Shown here: piece by piece, positions 1-8,203 of the stretch | How the letters are laid out: each line of letters begins with the position of its first letter | Numbering within the stretch: the first letter of the stretch is position 1 | Origin: a virus | Virus record (IMG/VR): IMGVR_UViG_3300007735_000859 | Coordinates: 1-22,007 of that record | Reading direction: 5' to 3' (one strand) | DNA: 22,007 bases | Position numbers and translations under genes: made by a program | The notes under the pieces: model-generated | Seen by the model: only the letters and a program-made list of their open reading frames with translations | What the model was told of the DNA's origin: nothing | Database searches by the model: none

Positions 1-3000
1 GCTGCTGTCCCGCAAGTTGCCCTTGAAAGTGCTGGAGATGTTTTAACTCTTGGGGCTGCGCGTTTCTTAGGGCGTCCGGCTCGCGAAGCTGCCGGAACTT
101 TAGGTCAACGCTTGCTTCGCGGCGCGGCAGTCGGTGCAGCAACCGAACCTCCTACCGAAGTAGCGCAGACAGCCATCGAACGCTACCAAGCTGGCCTTCC
201 CGTTACCGGCCCCGAAGCCGGTCGCGAATATCTTGAGGCTGGCCTTGGTGGCGCAATCGCTGGCGGCGTCCTTGGTGGTGCTGCGCGTGGCGCCTTTGGT
301 GCCCGGCCTGCCCCCGCTGCTCCTGCCCCCACTCCTGAAGCTGCCCCGACTCCTGAAGGTCCCGCTCCCGCTGCGCCCGCTGCTCCCCGCTTCGAACCCA
401 TTACGCTACCGGAACGCCCAGAACCCCTAGCTTCCGTGGCTGAGACCGAAGCCTTTCTTGCTGAGAACCCCCGCTTCACGCCGACCGTCCCACTTACCAC
501 GCCCGAAGCTGCCACCGCTTTCGTGAATGCAGCCCGCGTGGCCGACTGGCAACAGACCACCACCAACATTCGTCAGCGGGCCATCGACGATTTCGTAGGC
601 AAGCCTGCCGCACCCGCCTCTGAAGCCGAAGCCGCGCTGCCCATCAACCGTGAAGCGCAGGCCACCAACTTCTTCACTAATCTAGGTGAAGCCCAGACAC
701 TTGGCAACCTAGACATGAACTCGTTCACGCCCGCCCAGATCGCCCGTTCTGCCCTTGCGGTGCGCGACGTCGATCCCGGCAAACCCTCCAAGACCGAACT
801 GAAATCCGTCACCGAACAGCTAGACGGGCTTGTCGACGCGGGCTATCTACGCAAACTGACACCCCGCACCTACGGCATCAGCACTGCGCCTGTAACACCC
901 GCCGCACCCACACAAGCCGAAGCGCAAGCCGAAGTCGCCGCCTTCAACGAACAGCTTGCCGCTGGTACATTGACACCAGAAATGATGCAGCGCATGGGTG
1001 CTGAAGCTCCTTCGCCGCAGCCTCCGCTAAACGAACCTTCGCTGTGGCAAGGCTACTCTCTGAACGCAGGCCCTGATGCGCGCAGTTCTGTCGTGGCCCA
1101 GGCCCGCAACATAGCTGCTGTTCGCCAGCGCCCCTTCACTCGCCCCGAACTTGTTGACTTTGCAAATCAAATTTCGGCAGCCCCTACACCAGAAGCCCGC
1201 GACCAAATCGCCAATGACTTCATCACGCGCCGCACCCCCTCGCCTGCCGCTGCCGCACCCCCACCCCGTGGTTCAGTGCCGCCCGTCGGTCCTGCGCCCG
1301 CCACAACTTCTGCCGACGCCGCCAGAGCTGCCGACCCCGCATCCGGCGCTGGTGAACCTACAGAAACTGTTGAGGAAGCGCTGTTCACGCCGCCTATCAA
1401 TGAGCCGTTGAGGCAATCCCAAGCGCGAATTGACCAGCAGTACAATGACAGTTTCCGCGCTGGCACTTTCGCCAAAGTCCTCGCGTCACCTATTGCATTC
1501 TACGGCAAGCAACCTATATACAAAGCATCTGCTGACAGCATGGACCGTTATTATGTCCGCAATCACCAAGGCTTGAGCGACGTCACCGCGCTCTACGGTC
1601 CCATGCTTGAGATGCCTGCCGAAAGTCAGGCCCGCATGATACTTGCCTTGCAGGATGCCAGCGTCAATCGGCGCGACTGGAATCGAGGCAACTTCAGTGC
1701 AGAAGAAAACGCTGCGATGGACGGCGTCATTGCCGCGACTCAGCGTCAGCTTGACTACGTGATCGACGCCTATGTAAGCGAATACTTCAATCCTAACGGA
1801 GCCACCAACCCACAGGACCGTGCGCGCCTTGAAGCTTTCCAGCAACGCAAGGGCGACCGTCTAGTAGTTGATATGCCTGCCGACGAAGTGCGTGCGGCTT
1901 CGCCCGAAGGCTTCGCTGCCATGCAATCCTACAACAGGCTTCGCAATCCATTCTACATTCCCCAGATTGCGCGCGGCACCCACTTCGCTGCGGCTTATGA
2001 ACGCCAGCCCGGCGGCAAAGAAAAGCTAGTTCGTATCTACTTCTTCGATCCGGTGCGTGGCGTCCGCAAACTCCGTCAAAAAGTTGGTATGCAACGTGAC
2101 TTCGAAGCCATCGCCATCCAGCGCCTACGCGAAGAGTTCCCCGATACTGCCCGCTTCCGTGTTATGGAACGGGGCATTGAATCTGAAAACGACGCGCGCG
2201 CTTCAGAACTTCGTAGAGACGGCGACTTCATTGCCAACTACTTGCAGCAACTCAGTCAAGTGAGCGGCAAGGAAGCCAAGCAGATTATTGCGCGGATGTC
2301 CAAAGAAATAGACAAGGCGCAGATGGACCGCATGTTCCGTCCCAACAACAATTTGCTGCGGGCGGTAGTTCCTGAGAACGCTGTCGACTATGTACGCGAA
2401 ACCATCCCCAACTATCTGATTGCTGCCAACCGCATGCAGGCTAGGCGCACCGTGCGCGACGACTTCAACAGGTCGCTGGAAGGCTACAGCAACGAAGAAA
2501 AAGCTTACTGGAACGACACATTCAATTATGCGTCCACGCCCACGGAAGCTTTTGGGACGGGTCGCGCTCTCGCGTTCTTCGTATACTTGGGCTTCAACCT
2601 TAGTACGGCAGTCATTCAGTTTACGCAGAACCCTACCGTCTTGGTGCCACGTTTGCTGCGTGATGGGGGCGGGGCTTTCGGCACTACACGCTACGCCCTG
2701 TCAGCAGCCCGTGATGTGTACGGCACCCTAGACATCGCGAAGTCTGTAGGCAAGGAACTCAGTTACACCAAGAGTTTAGTGGATCGCGGTGTATTGTCCG
2801 CTGACGAAACCGCTGCTGTTAAGAAAGCTGTCCGCGATGGCCGCATCAATCCGGTGCAGGCTGTCGAGTTGCGTAGTTCTATTTCGGCTGCTGACTTCCG
2901 CAATACCGGCGTTGCTGACAAGGACGCCACAGCAATCGCGCAAGGCGCCAACAAAGTCGTTGACTTGTCTGGTCGCTTCCTATCCGCCGTCGATGAGACG

Positions 3001-4239
3001 AACCGTTTGACTGCTTTCTTGGCAGCTTACCGTCTAGCCAAAGCTCGCCCCGAAGTAATGGCCCGCGCAGGGCGCCTCGACAACCGCGAATATCGCACTC
3101 CCTACGAATACGCTGAAGGCGTAGTAAGCGATACCAACTTCCGTTCCGTAAAGGAAGACCGCGCGCTAGTGCAACGCTTCCATCCCGTTGCCGAAGTCAT
3201 GACGCAATTCATGTCGCCTGTCTTCAAGCTTATGGAAATCTACGCCCGCAGCGCCGCCCAAACTATTCGCGGTCTAAAGACAGGCAACCCCGAAATGGCG
3301 AAAGCAGCTGCCCTTCAGTTCGCAGCCATGACCGCCATCCAAGTTGGATTGGCCGGGGTCTGGTCGCTGCCCTTAGCTGAACGCATGCGCGAACTTATTG
3401 AGTTCGTAATGAAGCAAGCCTTCGATGATCCTATAGACTTAGAACAAGGACTTGAACGCTTCCTTGGCAATGGCTTCCTAGCGTCGCTTCTTAGCTATGG
3501 CCTGCCGCACGCGCAAGGCACCATCAGCCTGAACAGCCGTCTTAAGATCGATCCGCTACCCCAAGGCTCCGTGACCGAGTGGGATGTCCTGTCCTTGCTC
3601 GGCCCTGTCGGTGGCTTCGGTACCAAAGCTATGGACTTCGTCGATGCCTACAAGAAGGGCGACGTCTTCGGTATGTTGTATGCGTTCCCCCTGATGCCGA
3701 CTGCGGCTGCCAATCTTATCAAGGCTGGCCAGCTTGCCATTGACGAAGAACAGTGGACCAAGCGAGGCGGTCGCATCATTACACCTGACGATGTTCGCAA
3801 AGCTGGCGCATCCGGCTTGGTGCCTCCCCCTGTTCAGCAAGCTGTAGGCTTTGCTCCACCTGAGTTTGCTGACATCCGCCGTGGCGCTAACCGCATCAAA
3901 GAGCTTCAGAGTCTTAACAGAGACTCAACAGAACGCACCAACTTGGAGCTTGCCCGTTATATATTGCGCGCGTTGGAAGCCCAGCAGAACGGACGTGACC
4001 AAGACGTCGAGCGTTACATGGCTGAATACCAGAAGCGCAAAGAAGAAATTCTGCGCGAACAAGAAGGCAAGCCGATTGAGGCTCAGGTCCAAATTAACGA
4101 GCAAGCTATTGTGCGGCGCGCTCAACAAGACCTGCTAGGCCGTGGCAATCCTGAAGTTCTTACGCGACAGACCCGTGTTCCGGCGCGTAGCGAAGCTGCC
4201 CGCATTGCCGAAGAAGCGCGCTGGCGCGAACGGCAGTAG
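1..4239 (+). CDS. Giant internal virion (ejection) protein, PLxRFG-type, 5' end outside window
   Basis: The frame is open from base 1, so the gene begins upstream; the first internal start-like codon (TTG at 112) has no special claim. The visible 1412 residues begin with Ala/Gly-rich sequence including a glycine-zipper stretch (about residues 78-100) and a Pro/Ala linker. A possible small winged-helix-like segment follows (about 238-293, 'FTPAQIARSAL...GYLRKLTPRTYGI'), then a second Pro/Ala linker (about 409-455), then a long alpha-helical C-terminal region. That region has two hydrophobic stretches (about 853-877 and 1103-1125) and a charged, Glu/Lys-rich tail. The segments 'FFVYLGFNLSTAVIQFTQNP' and 'LSYGLPHAQGTISLNSRL' resemble the C-terminal part of giant phage proteins annotated as PLxRFG-domain or internal virion proteins, thought to be ejected with the DNA. 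Function is by resemblance only. Residues about 314-332 carry an FNE...GTLTP..M.RMG motif also found in the minus-strand gene at 8203-9540. Confidence 0.7.
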   Translation, partial: AAVPQVALESAGDVLTLGAARFLGRPAREAAGTLGQRLLRGAAVGAATEPPTEVAQTAIERYQAGLPVTGPEAGREYLEAGLGGAIAGGVLGGAARGAFGARPAPAAPAPTPEAAPTPEGPAPAAPAAPRFEPITLPERPEPLASVAETEAFLAENPRFTPTVPLTTPEAATAFVNAARVADWQQTTTNIRQRAIDDFVGKPAAPASEAEAALPINREAQATNFFTNLGEAQTLGNLDMNSFTPAQIARSALAVRDVDPGKPSKTELKSVTEQLDGLVDAGYLRKLTPRTYGISTAPVTPAAPTQAEAQAEVAAFNEQLAAGTLTPEMMQRMGAEAPSPQPPLNEPSLWQGYSLNAGPDARSSVVAQARNIAAVRQRPFTRPELVDFANQISAAPTPEARDQIANDFITRRTPSPAAAAPPPRGSVPPVGPAPATTSADAARAADPASGAGEPTETVEEALFTPPINEPLRQSQARIDQQYNDSFRAGTFAKVLASPIAFYGKQPIYKASADSMDRYYVRNHQGLSDVTALYGPMLEMPAESQARMILALQDASVNRRDWNRGNFSAEENAAMDGVIAATQRQLDYVIDAYVSEYFNPNGATNPQDRARLEAFQQRKGDRLVVDMPADEVRAASPEGFAAMQSYNRLRNPFYIPQIARGTHFAAAYERQPGGKEKLVRIYFFDPVRGVRKLRQKVGMQRDFEAIAIQRLREEFPDTARFRVMERGIESENDARASELRRDGDFIANYLQQLSQVSGKEAKQIIARMSKEIDKAQMDRMFRPNNNLLRAVVPENAVDYVRETIPNYLIAANRMQARRTVRDDFNRSLEGYSNEEKAYWNDTFNYASTPTEAFGTGRALAFFVYLGFNLSTAVIQFTQNPTVLVPRLLRDGGGAFGTTRYALSAARDVYGTLDIAKSVGKELSYTKSLVDRGVLSADETAAVKKAVRDGRINPVQAVELRSSISAADFRNTGVADKDATAIAQGANKVVDLSGRFLSAVDETNRLTAFLAAYRLAKARPEVMARAGRLDNREYRTPYEYAEGVVSDTNFRSVKEDRALVQRFHPVAEVMTQFMSPVFKLMEIYARSAAQTIRGLKTGNPEMAKAAALQFAAMTAIQVGLAGVWSLPLAERMRELIEFVMKQAFDDPIDLEQGLERFLGNGFLASLLSYGLPHAQGTISLNSRLKIDPLPQGSVTEWDVLSLLGPVGGFGTKAMDFVDAYKKGDVFGMLYAFPLMPTAAANLIKAGQLAIDEEQWTKRGGRIITPDDVRKAGASGLVPPPVQQAVGFAPPEFADIRRGANRIKELQSLNRDSTERTNLELARYILRALEAQQNGRDQDVERYMAEYQKRKEEILREQEGKPIEAQVQINEQAIVRRAQQDLLGRGNPEVLTRQTRVPARSEAARIAEEARWRERQ

Positions 4240-4252
4240 CCTAACTAAATTC

Positions 4253-4281
4253 TTGACAGTTGGCGGGGCTTCAGGTATGCT
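4253..4281 (+). promoter_or_regulatory. Sigma70-like promoter for the glycosyltransferase pair, predicted leaderless
   Basis: A perfect -35 box TTGACA (4253-4258) is followed by exactly 17 bp and a -10 box TATGCT (4276-4281). It starts 14 bases after the stop of the virion gene. The standard start point, seven bases after the -10 box, falls at 4288, the A of the ATG of the next gene. There is no good Shine-Dalgarno sequence before that ATG, which fits a leaderless transcript. Confidence 0.7.
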
Positions 4282-4287
4282 GTGGGC

Positions 4288-5058
4288 ATGTCTAAGTTTG
4301 CCTACTATATTGGCGTGGACCACCGTGAACCTGATGCACTGCGAGTTACCGAGGCATCTGTCCGAGCCTACGCCTCTAAGCCTGTCGATGTCAAGCATCT
4401 AGAACACATCGACCTGCGCCGCCGTCAATTGTTCGACCGGCCCTGGCGTGTCAACGAAGACGGCACCTACACTGACGAACGGGACGGCAAACCATTTAGC
4501 GTACAGTTCTCGCATACGCGCTTCCTCACTCCAATCGTAGCCAAGTACGACGGCGTCACTGACTGGGCGCTCTTCACAGACTGCGACTGGTTGTGGCTCG
4601 ACGACATCCATAAGCTGCTCCTTGAAGCTGATCCTAGCAAGACGGTCATGGTAGTACCACACCGCTTCGAGCCTGACAAGTCCACCAAGATGGATGGGCA
4701 AGTCCAGTCCCGCTACAAGCGCAAGATGTGGTCGGCCCTGATGCTTTGGAACATGAAGTCCAACAAGCTGCCCACTGTCGAGATGGTCAACGAAGCCACC
4801 GGCAATCACCTCCATACCTTTGGCTGGCTGCAAGATTCTGACATCGGCTACCTGTCGGAGTCGTGGCACTGGATTCCAAACTACAGCCCAACAACTGAAG
4901 TCGCTGTGCAAGCCGAAGAGCAGAACAGGCCCGTGCCTGTCAACGCTGTCCACTTCACATACGGGCCACCCGTAGCTGGCATGCTGGACCGCGAGCCTAC
5001 GCCCTTCGATAACTTCTGGACCAACGAACTAACGGACGCTTATCATAATGCGCGCTAA
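4288..5058 (+). CDS. GT-A fold glycosyltransferase-like protein
   Basis: The 256-residue protein looks like a single-domain nucleotide-sugar glycosyltransferase of the GT-A fold, loosely GT8-like. It has an N-terminal strand 'AYYIGVDHREPDAL', then 'DWALFTDCDWLWLDD' (about residues 92-106), whose D-C-D triad fits the metal- and sugar-nucleotide-binding DxD motif. A later 'AVHFTYGPP' (about 221-229) could be the C-terminal His that often completes the metal site in GT8 enzymes. An in-frame GTG at 4282 is possible, but ATG 4288 is preferred because it coincides with the predicted transcription start. The gene overlaps the next by 11 bp, so the two are probably co-expressed. The acceptor is unknown: virion protein, host surface glycan or modified DNA base are all possible. 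Confidence 0.65.
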   Translation: MSKFAYYIGVDHREPDALRVTEASVRAYASKPVDVKHLEHIDLRRRQLFDRPWRVNEDGTYTDERDGKPFSVQFSHTRFLTPIVAKYDGVTDWALFTDCDWLWLDDIHKLLLEADPSKTVMVVPHRFEPDKSTKMDGQVQSRYKRKMWSALMLWNMKSNKLPTVEMVNEATGNHLHTFGWLQDSDIGYLSESWHWIPNYSPTTEVAVQAEEQNRPVPVNAVHFTYGPPVAGMLDREPTPFDNFWTNELTDAYHNAR

Positions 5059-7192
5059 AATCATCACGACCCTTGGCCCCGGTGGTTGGGAAATCTATGG
5101 CCGCCGCTTCGTCGAATCCTTCAAGAAGTTCTGGCCTTCCGACATCCCCCTTGAAATCTGGCACCACGACGTCACGGGCGACTTCCCTTCTTATGAAGGC
5201 GTCACCTTCCATGCCCTCGACAATACGCCCTCTTTCCAGAAGCTGAAGGCCAAGCTGGGACAGAACGCCAAGGACGGTCCCTCACTTCAGTACTGCTTCA
5301 AGGCGGTGGCCCTCGCTTCGGCGGTGACCCCGGACCTCGACTGGATTGGCTTCGTCGACGCTGACACCGAGACCATGCGGCACGTCGACTCCCAGCTTCT
5401 CGATCAGCTTTTCGACGACAACGTCCACCTGACCTATCTGTACAGGAAGTCGGTTGCCGAAAGCGAAGGTTCTTGGTTCGCCTTTAATTTGGCTACTGTC
5501 AAGGGCGCCTCACTGCTGGCCGATTACTGGGGCCTATACGATTCCTTTGAAGCCTTCCACTTTAAGAAGGCCCACGACAACGCCGTCCTCGACCGCCTGG
5601 TAGTTTTGCACAAGGCGCACGGCTTGATGGTGAAGGACCTCGCAGCAGGGGCGCTGGGCTTAGATGCCTTCCACCAGTCCCCGCTGGGCGCCTACATGAT
5701 TCACTACAAGGGGCCGGACAAGCAGACCATCGCGAACCCCGGCCTTGCCGCGCCCGCCCGCTACGAAACGCTGTGCGAATTGCTGACCGCTTCTGTCAAG
5801 GCGACCGGCAAAGCAAACATCGTCGAGGTCGGCACGTGGAATGGTAGCCGCGCAATCCAGATGGCCGAGGCCGCTTTTGCTGCGGGCGCCAAGCAAGTTA
5901 GTTATGTCGGCTTCGATACTTTCGAGGATGGCAATGACCGCACCCACGAAGGCCACACCAAGCCGCACGCCAACTCGTGGCTAGTGGGCAATCGCCTGAA
6001 CAACTACAGCCGCATGATGTCGCGGAAGGGCTTGACTTTTGACTACACTCTGCTAAAGGGTAACACTCTCGAAACCCTGCCCCGAGCGGGCGAAGTAGTA
6101 AAGGAAGTCACGTTCGCCTACATCGACGGCGGTCACAGCTACGAGACAACGCTATCAGACTACCTGCACCTGAAGCACGTGCCGTTCGTGGTCTTCGACG
6201 ACGTAATCGCCGAGCCTGAAGACGGGGCGCCCGAGGGTCCGCGCAAAGTGTGGCAGGAAGCTCAGGGGCAGAAGCGCCTGATTACGAGCGGCGACGGCTA
6301 CAGCGGCCTTAAGCAGACCATCTCCTTCGGTGTGGTGGTGCGCGAAGGCTACCAGATGCCAGAGCTTAGGACGCGCATTCAGGTGAAGCCGGTCGACTCA
6401 GTCGACAAGGGCGAGCAGTTACAACACATTGCCGAGAACTCAAAGGCTTTGCAGAAGTGGATTGGCTGCTATCAGGCCCACACCAAGACTGCTATCTTTG
6501 TGAGTGCGGGGCCGACCGTGCCGCAGTTCTTGGAGGAAATCAAAAAGAAGCAGGCCGAGGGTGCCACGATCTTCACAGTCAAGCATGCCTTCCCGGTCCT
6601 CAAGAAGGCGGGCATCAACCCAGACTGGACTGTCATTCTTGATCCGCGCCCGGTCGACGGCAAGTCCACGCACGGCATCATTAGGACTGATCTGTTCGCC
6701 GACGCCAAACCCCGCGACCGTTTCTTGTTTGCAACTATGACGCATCCGTCAGTTCGCAAGGTGCTTGAAGAGAAGGGCGCCCAACTGTACGGGTGGCACG
6801 CCCACACTAACGCGACGGTGCAGGCAAAGCCAGCGGCCTTCGACACGGGCACCGTGGTTATGGGCGGTACCTGCTCCGCCACGCGCATTCCCATGCTGGC
6901 TTTTGTGATGGGCTTCCGGCGCTTTGAGTTCTACGGCTATGACTTCTTCTACCCTGAAGACACCAAGCAAGACGACGTGAAGCAGTCCTTCATGAAGGTG
7001 ACCTTGGGTGCAGAGCAGAAGTCCTACCTGACGACCGGCGAACTAGTGGCTGCGATGCAGGACCTGGGCCAGTGGAACAAGTGGCTTGTGGACAATCGCA
7101 TTACAGTTACGTTCCACGGCGACGGCGCAGGCAAGGCGATCTGGGAGCAGACCGTCAACAACTACAAGCAGCCCGAGGAGTATCCATTCTAG
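5048..7192 (+). CDS. Glycosyltransferase - methyltransferase - MptE/Maf-like fusion protein
   Basis: This 714-residue protein contains three recognisable domains. Residues about 1-230 are a second GT-A-like domain with 'WIGFVDADTETM' (DAD at 104-106). Residues about 235-430 form a class I SAM-dependent methyltransferase: 'VEVGTWNGS' (259-267) is the glycine-rich SAM loop, 'GFDTFE' (288-293) the acidic ribose-binding position and 'YIDGGHSY' (358-365) the motif typical of the Methyltransf_24 group. Residues about 475-714 resemble the MptE-like/DUF115 family, which includes the motility accessory factors (Maf) that glycosylate flagellin: 'IFVSAGPTV' (483-491), 'PDWTVILDPRP' (525-535) and a C-terminal 'GTCSATRIPMLAF..GFRRFEFYGYDF'. 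Only a weak ribosome site precedes ATG 5048; coupling to the upstream gene through the 11-bp overlap is likely. A role in building or attaching a modified sugar is inference. Confidence 0.75.
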   Translation: MRAKIITTLGPGGWEIYGRRFVESFKKFWPSDIPLEIWHHDVTGDFPSYEGVTFHALDNTPSFQKLKAKLGQNAKDGPSLQYCFKAVALASAVTPDLDWIGFVDADTETMRHVDSQLLDQLFDDNVHLTYLYRKSVAESEGSWFAFNLATVKGASLLADYWGLYDSFEAFHFKKAHDNAVLDRLVVLHKAHGLMVKDLAAGALGLDAFHQSPLGAYMIHYKGPDKQTIANPGLAAPARYETLCELLTASVKATGKANIVEVGTWNGSRAIQMAEAAFAAGAKQVSYVGFDTFEDGNDRTHEGHTKPHANSWLVGNRLNNYSRMMSRKGLTFDYTLLKGNTLETLPRAGEVVKEVTFAYIDGGHSYETTLSDYLHLKHVPFVVFDDVIAEPEDGAPEGPRKVWQEAQGQKRLITSGDGYSGLKQTISFGVVVREGYQMPELRTRIQVKPVDSVDKGEQLQHIAENSKALQKWIGCYQAHTKTAIFVSAGPTVPQFLEEIKKKQAEGATIFTVKHAFPVLKKAGINPDWTVILDPRPVDGKSTHGIIRTDLFADAKPRDRFLFATMTHPSVRKVLEEKGAQLYGWHAHTNATVQAKPAAFDTGTVVMGGTCSATRIPMLAFVMGFRRFEFYGYDFFYPEDTKQDDVKQSFMKVTLGAEQKSYLTTGELVAAMQDLGQWNKWLVDNRITVTFHGDGAGKAIWEQTVNNYKQPEEYPF

Positions 7193-7434
7193 CGAAAACG
7201 CCGGGCTAGCTTGGCGGCAGAGGCGGGTTGCTTTGAGAATTGCTTGCCCGCTTTTGTCGCTTTCCTTTTGGCAGCAGTCGACGCAGCGTACGTACTAGCT
7301 GGCATAGCTTTGATCGCAGCTTCTGGTAGATACCTTTCACCTGTAGCCTCCGGTCCTTGAGTTGATGGCTTGCCCGATTTGGTGCGCCATTTTTGTTTTG
7401 TCCAATCAACGAGCGACTTCTGGGGCGCCTTCAT
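7189..7434 (-). CDS. Small conserved basic phage protein (WTKQKW...GERYLP type)
   Basis: This is an 81-residue Lys/Ala-rich protein. Its signatures 'WTKQKWRTKSGKPS', 'GPEATGERYLP' and 'KRKATKAGKQFSKQP' recur in a family of small phage proteins of unknown function that I recognise by pattern but cannot name with certainty. No membrane segment or catalytic motif is visible. Its ATG overlaps the stop of the preceding gene in an ATGA junction, implying translational coupling. Its stop interlocks with the stop of the convergent plus-strand gene inside a CTAG. It is the last gene of the minus-strand cassette. Confidence 0.8.
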   Translation of the reverse strand: MKAPQKSLVDWTKQKWRTKSGKPSTQGPEATGERYLPEAAIKAMPASTYAASTAAKRKATKAGKQFSKQPASAAKLARRFR

Positions 7435-7613
7435 GACTTGTAGCCGCCGCCCTTAGCCTTGTATTGCTGTGCCAGCATTTGTGCTTTTCTGGCGCTCCAC
7501 TGGCCCGGCGAGCCGCCCTTGCCTCCAGCTTTGATGCTTTCGAAAAGGGACTTACGCATGCCGGGCTTGGTGTAGACGCCCGCTTCGTTGACACGCGACG
7601 GGGTCTTAGCCAC
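7431..7613 (-). CDS. Small conserved phage protein (PGQWSARKAQ...GGGYK type)
   Basis: The 60-residue protein carries 'VNEAGVYTKPGMRKSLFESIKAG' (quoted in part) followed by 'GSPGQWSARKAQMLAQQYKA' and a 'GGGYKS' terminus. These match a widespread family of very small phage and bacterial proteins (I believe DUF5872, from memory) with no established function. The start is GTG at 7613: an in-frame TGA lies two codons upstream, so this is the first usable start. It overlaps the preceding Cys-rich gene by 8 bp and the following gene by ATGA. Its position in the late cassette suggests a virion or assembly-related role, which is inference. Confidence 0.8.
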   Translation of the reverse strand: MAKTPSRVNEAGVYTKPGMRKSLFESIKAGGKGGSPGQWSARKAQMLAQQYKAKGGGYKS

Positions 7614-7758
7614 GCTTCATCAGGCAACCGCCTGCCTTCTTGCAAGCAGCCGGGTTCGGGCAACCTTTGCAGGGCACCATGCCACCCTTCTGCATCTTGA
7701 CGGCCTTCTTCTTCATTGGCCCCTGCGTCACTTGCTTGCTCATGTTGGAACGCATCAT
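7606..7758 (-). CDS. Cys-rich 50-residue mini-protein with KGG motif
   Basis: The peptide begins MMRSNMSKQVTQG, continues 'MKKKAVKMQKGGMV' and ends with a four-cysteine cluster spaced C-x2-C-x5-C-x5-C ('CKGCPNPAACKKAGGC'). That spacing could bind a metal such as zinc. ATG 7758 is chosen because AAGGAA lies 9 nt upstream and the ATG overlaps the preceding stop as ATGA; in-frame ATGs at 7755 and 7743 are alternatives (the latter gives 45 residues). The 'QKGGMV' segment links it to its Lys-Gly-Gly-rich neighbours. Similar Cys-knuckle mini-proteins occur in other phages without a known function. Confidence 0.7.
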   Translation of the reverse strand: MMRSNMSKQVTQGPMKKKAVKMQKGGMVPCKGCPNPAACKKAGGCLMKRG

Positions 7759-7925
7759 GCTTGCCGTTTCCTTTGCTGCATTTCCATAAGTTGCGCGTAC
7801 ATCTCTGGGTTCTGTTCCTTCAGAGTTCGTTGCATCTGACCCACCAACATAAGCAGTTGCCGGATGCCTTCCATCTCGCGCTCAGTTGGCATGTCCTCTG
7901 GCGCGAGGCGTGGTTTCTTGGCCAT
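7755..7925 (-). CDS. Short hypothetical protein, Met/Gln-rich helix
   Basis: This 56-residue ORF starts at ATG 7925, which overlaps the previous gene's stop in a TAATG junction, and ends in an ATGA junction with the next gene. The sequence has a basic N-terminus 'MAKKPRLAPEDMP' and then one long amphipathic, Met/Gln-rich helix ('MEGIRQLLMLVGQMQRTLKE', then 'QLMEMQQRKRQ') that could form a coiled coil. An AAGGA lies about 11 nt upstream of the start. No family is recognised. Support comes from the two coupled junctions and the strand-consistent packing. Confidence 0.65.
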   Translation of the reverse strand: MAKKPRLAPEDMPTEREMEGIRQLLMLVGQMQRTLKEQNPEMYAQLMEMQQRKRQA

Positions 7926-8203
7926 TACTTCTTGCGTCCTTTCGCCATCGGCTTCGCAGCTACACGACCGCCCGCCTTCTTTATGACCGGCTTGCCCATC
8001 GGCTTCGCCGCAACCTTTCCACCCATCGCCTTCTTGACGGGTGCCTTCGGCTTTACCATTCCGCCTCTGCGGTATTCTTCGGCTTCGTGTTCTTCGTCTT
8101 CCATCATGGAGCCGTCGGGCATCCTGTGCATGCCTTTACGCTTGCCGCCACCGCCCACCTTGATTTCGATTTCGACCATGCCGCCTTCTTCGTACTTCTT
8201 CAT
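7925..8203 (-). CDS. Lys-Gly-Gly-rich repeat protein, 92 residues
   Basis: The protein opens with 'MKKYEEGGMVEIEIKVGGGG', has an acidic middle 'MMEDEEHEAEEYRRGGMV' and ends with two copies of a 17-residue unit, roughly [AP]V-x-KKA-x-GG-[KR]-VAAKPM-x-K. The unit is also present in degenerate form near the C-terminus of the upstream 445-residue protein ('KKAAGGKVAAPKK'), so the two genes probably share ancestry. Both ends are TAATG junctions. Function is unknown; strongly basic repeat tails suggest contact with nucleic acid or an acidic protein surface, which is inference. Confidence 0.75.
   Translation of the reverse strand: MKKYEEGGMVEIEIKVGGGGKRKGMHRMPDGSMMEDEEHEAEEYRRGGMVKPKAPVKKAMGGKVAAKPMGKPVIKKAGGRVAAKPMAKGRKK

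Noticed and set aside
7223-7255. Possible rho-independent terminator for the plus strand (GCGGG...CCCGC followed by TTTT)
   Set aside because: The stem is only 5 bp with a 19-nt loop, and it lies inside coding sequence of the convergent gene; too weak to call.
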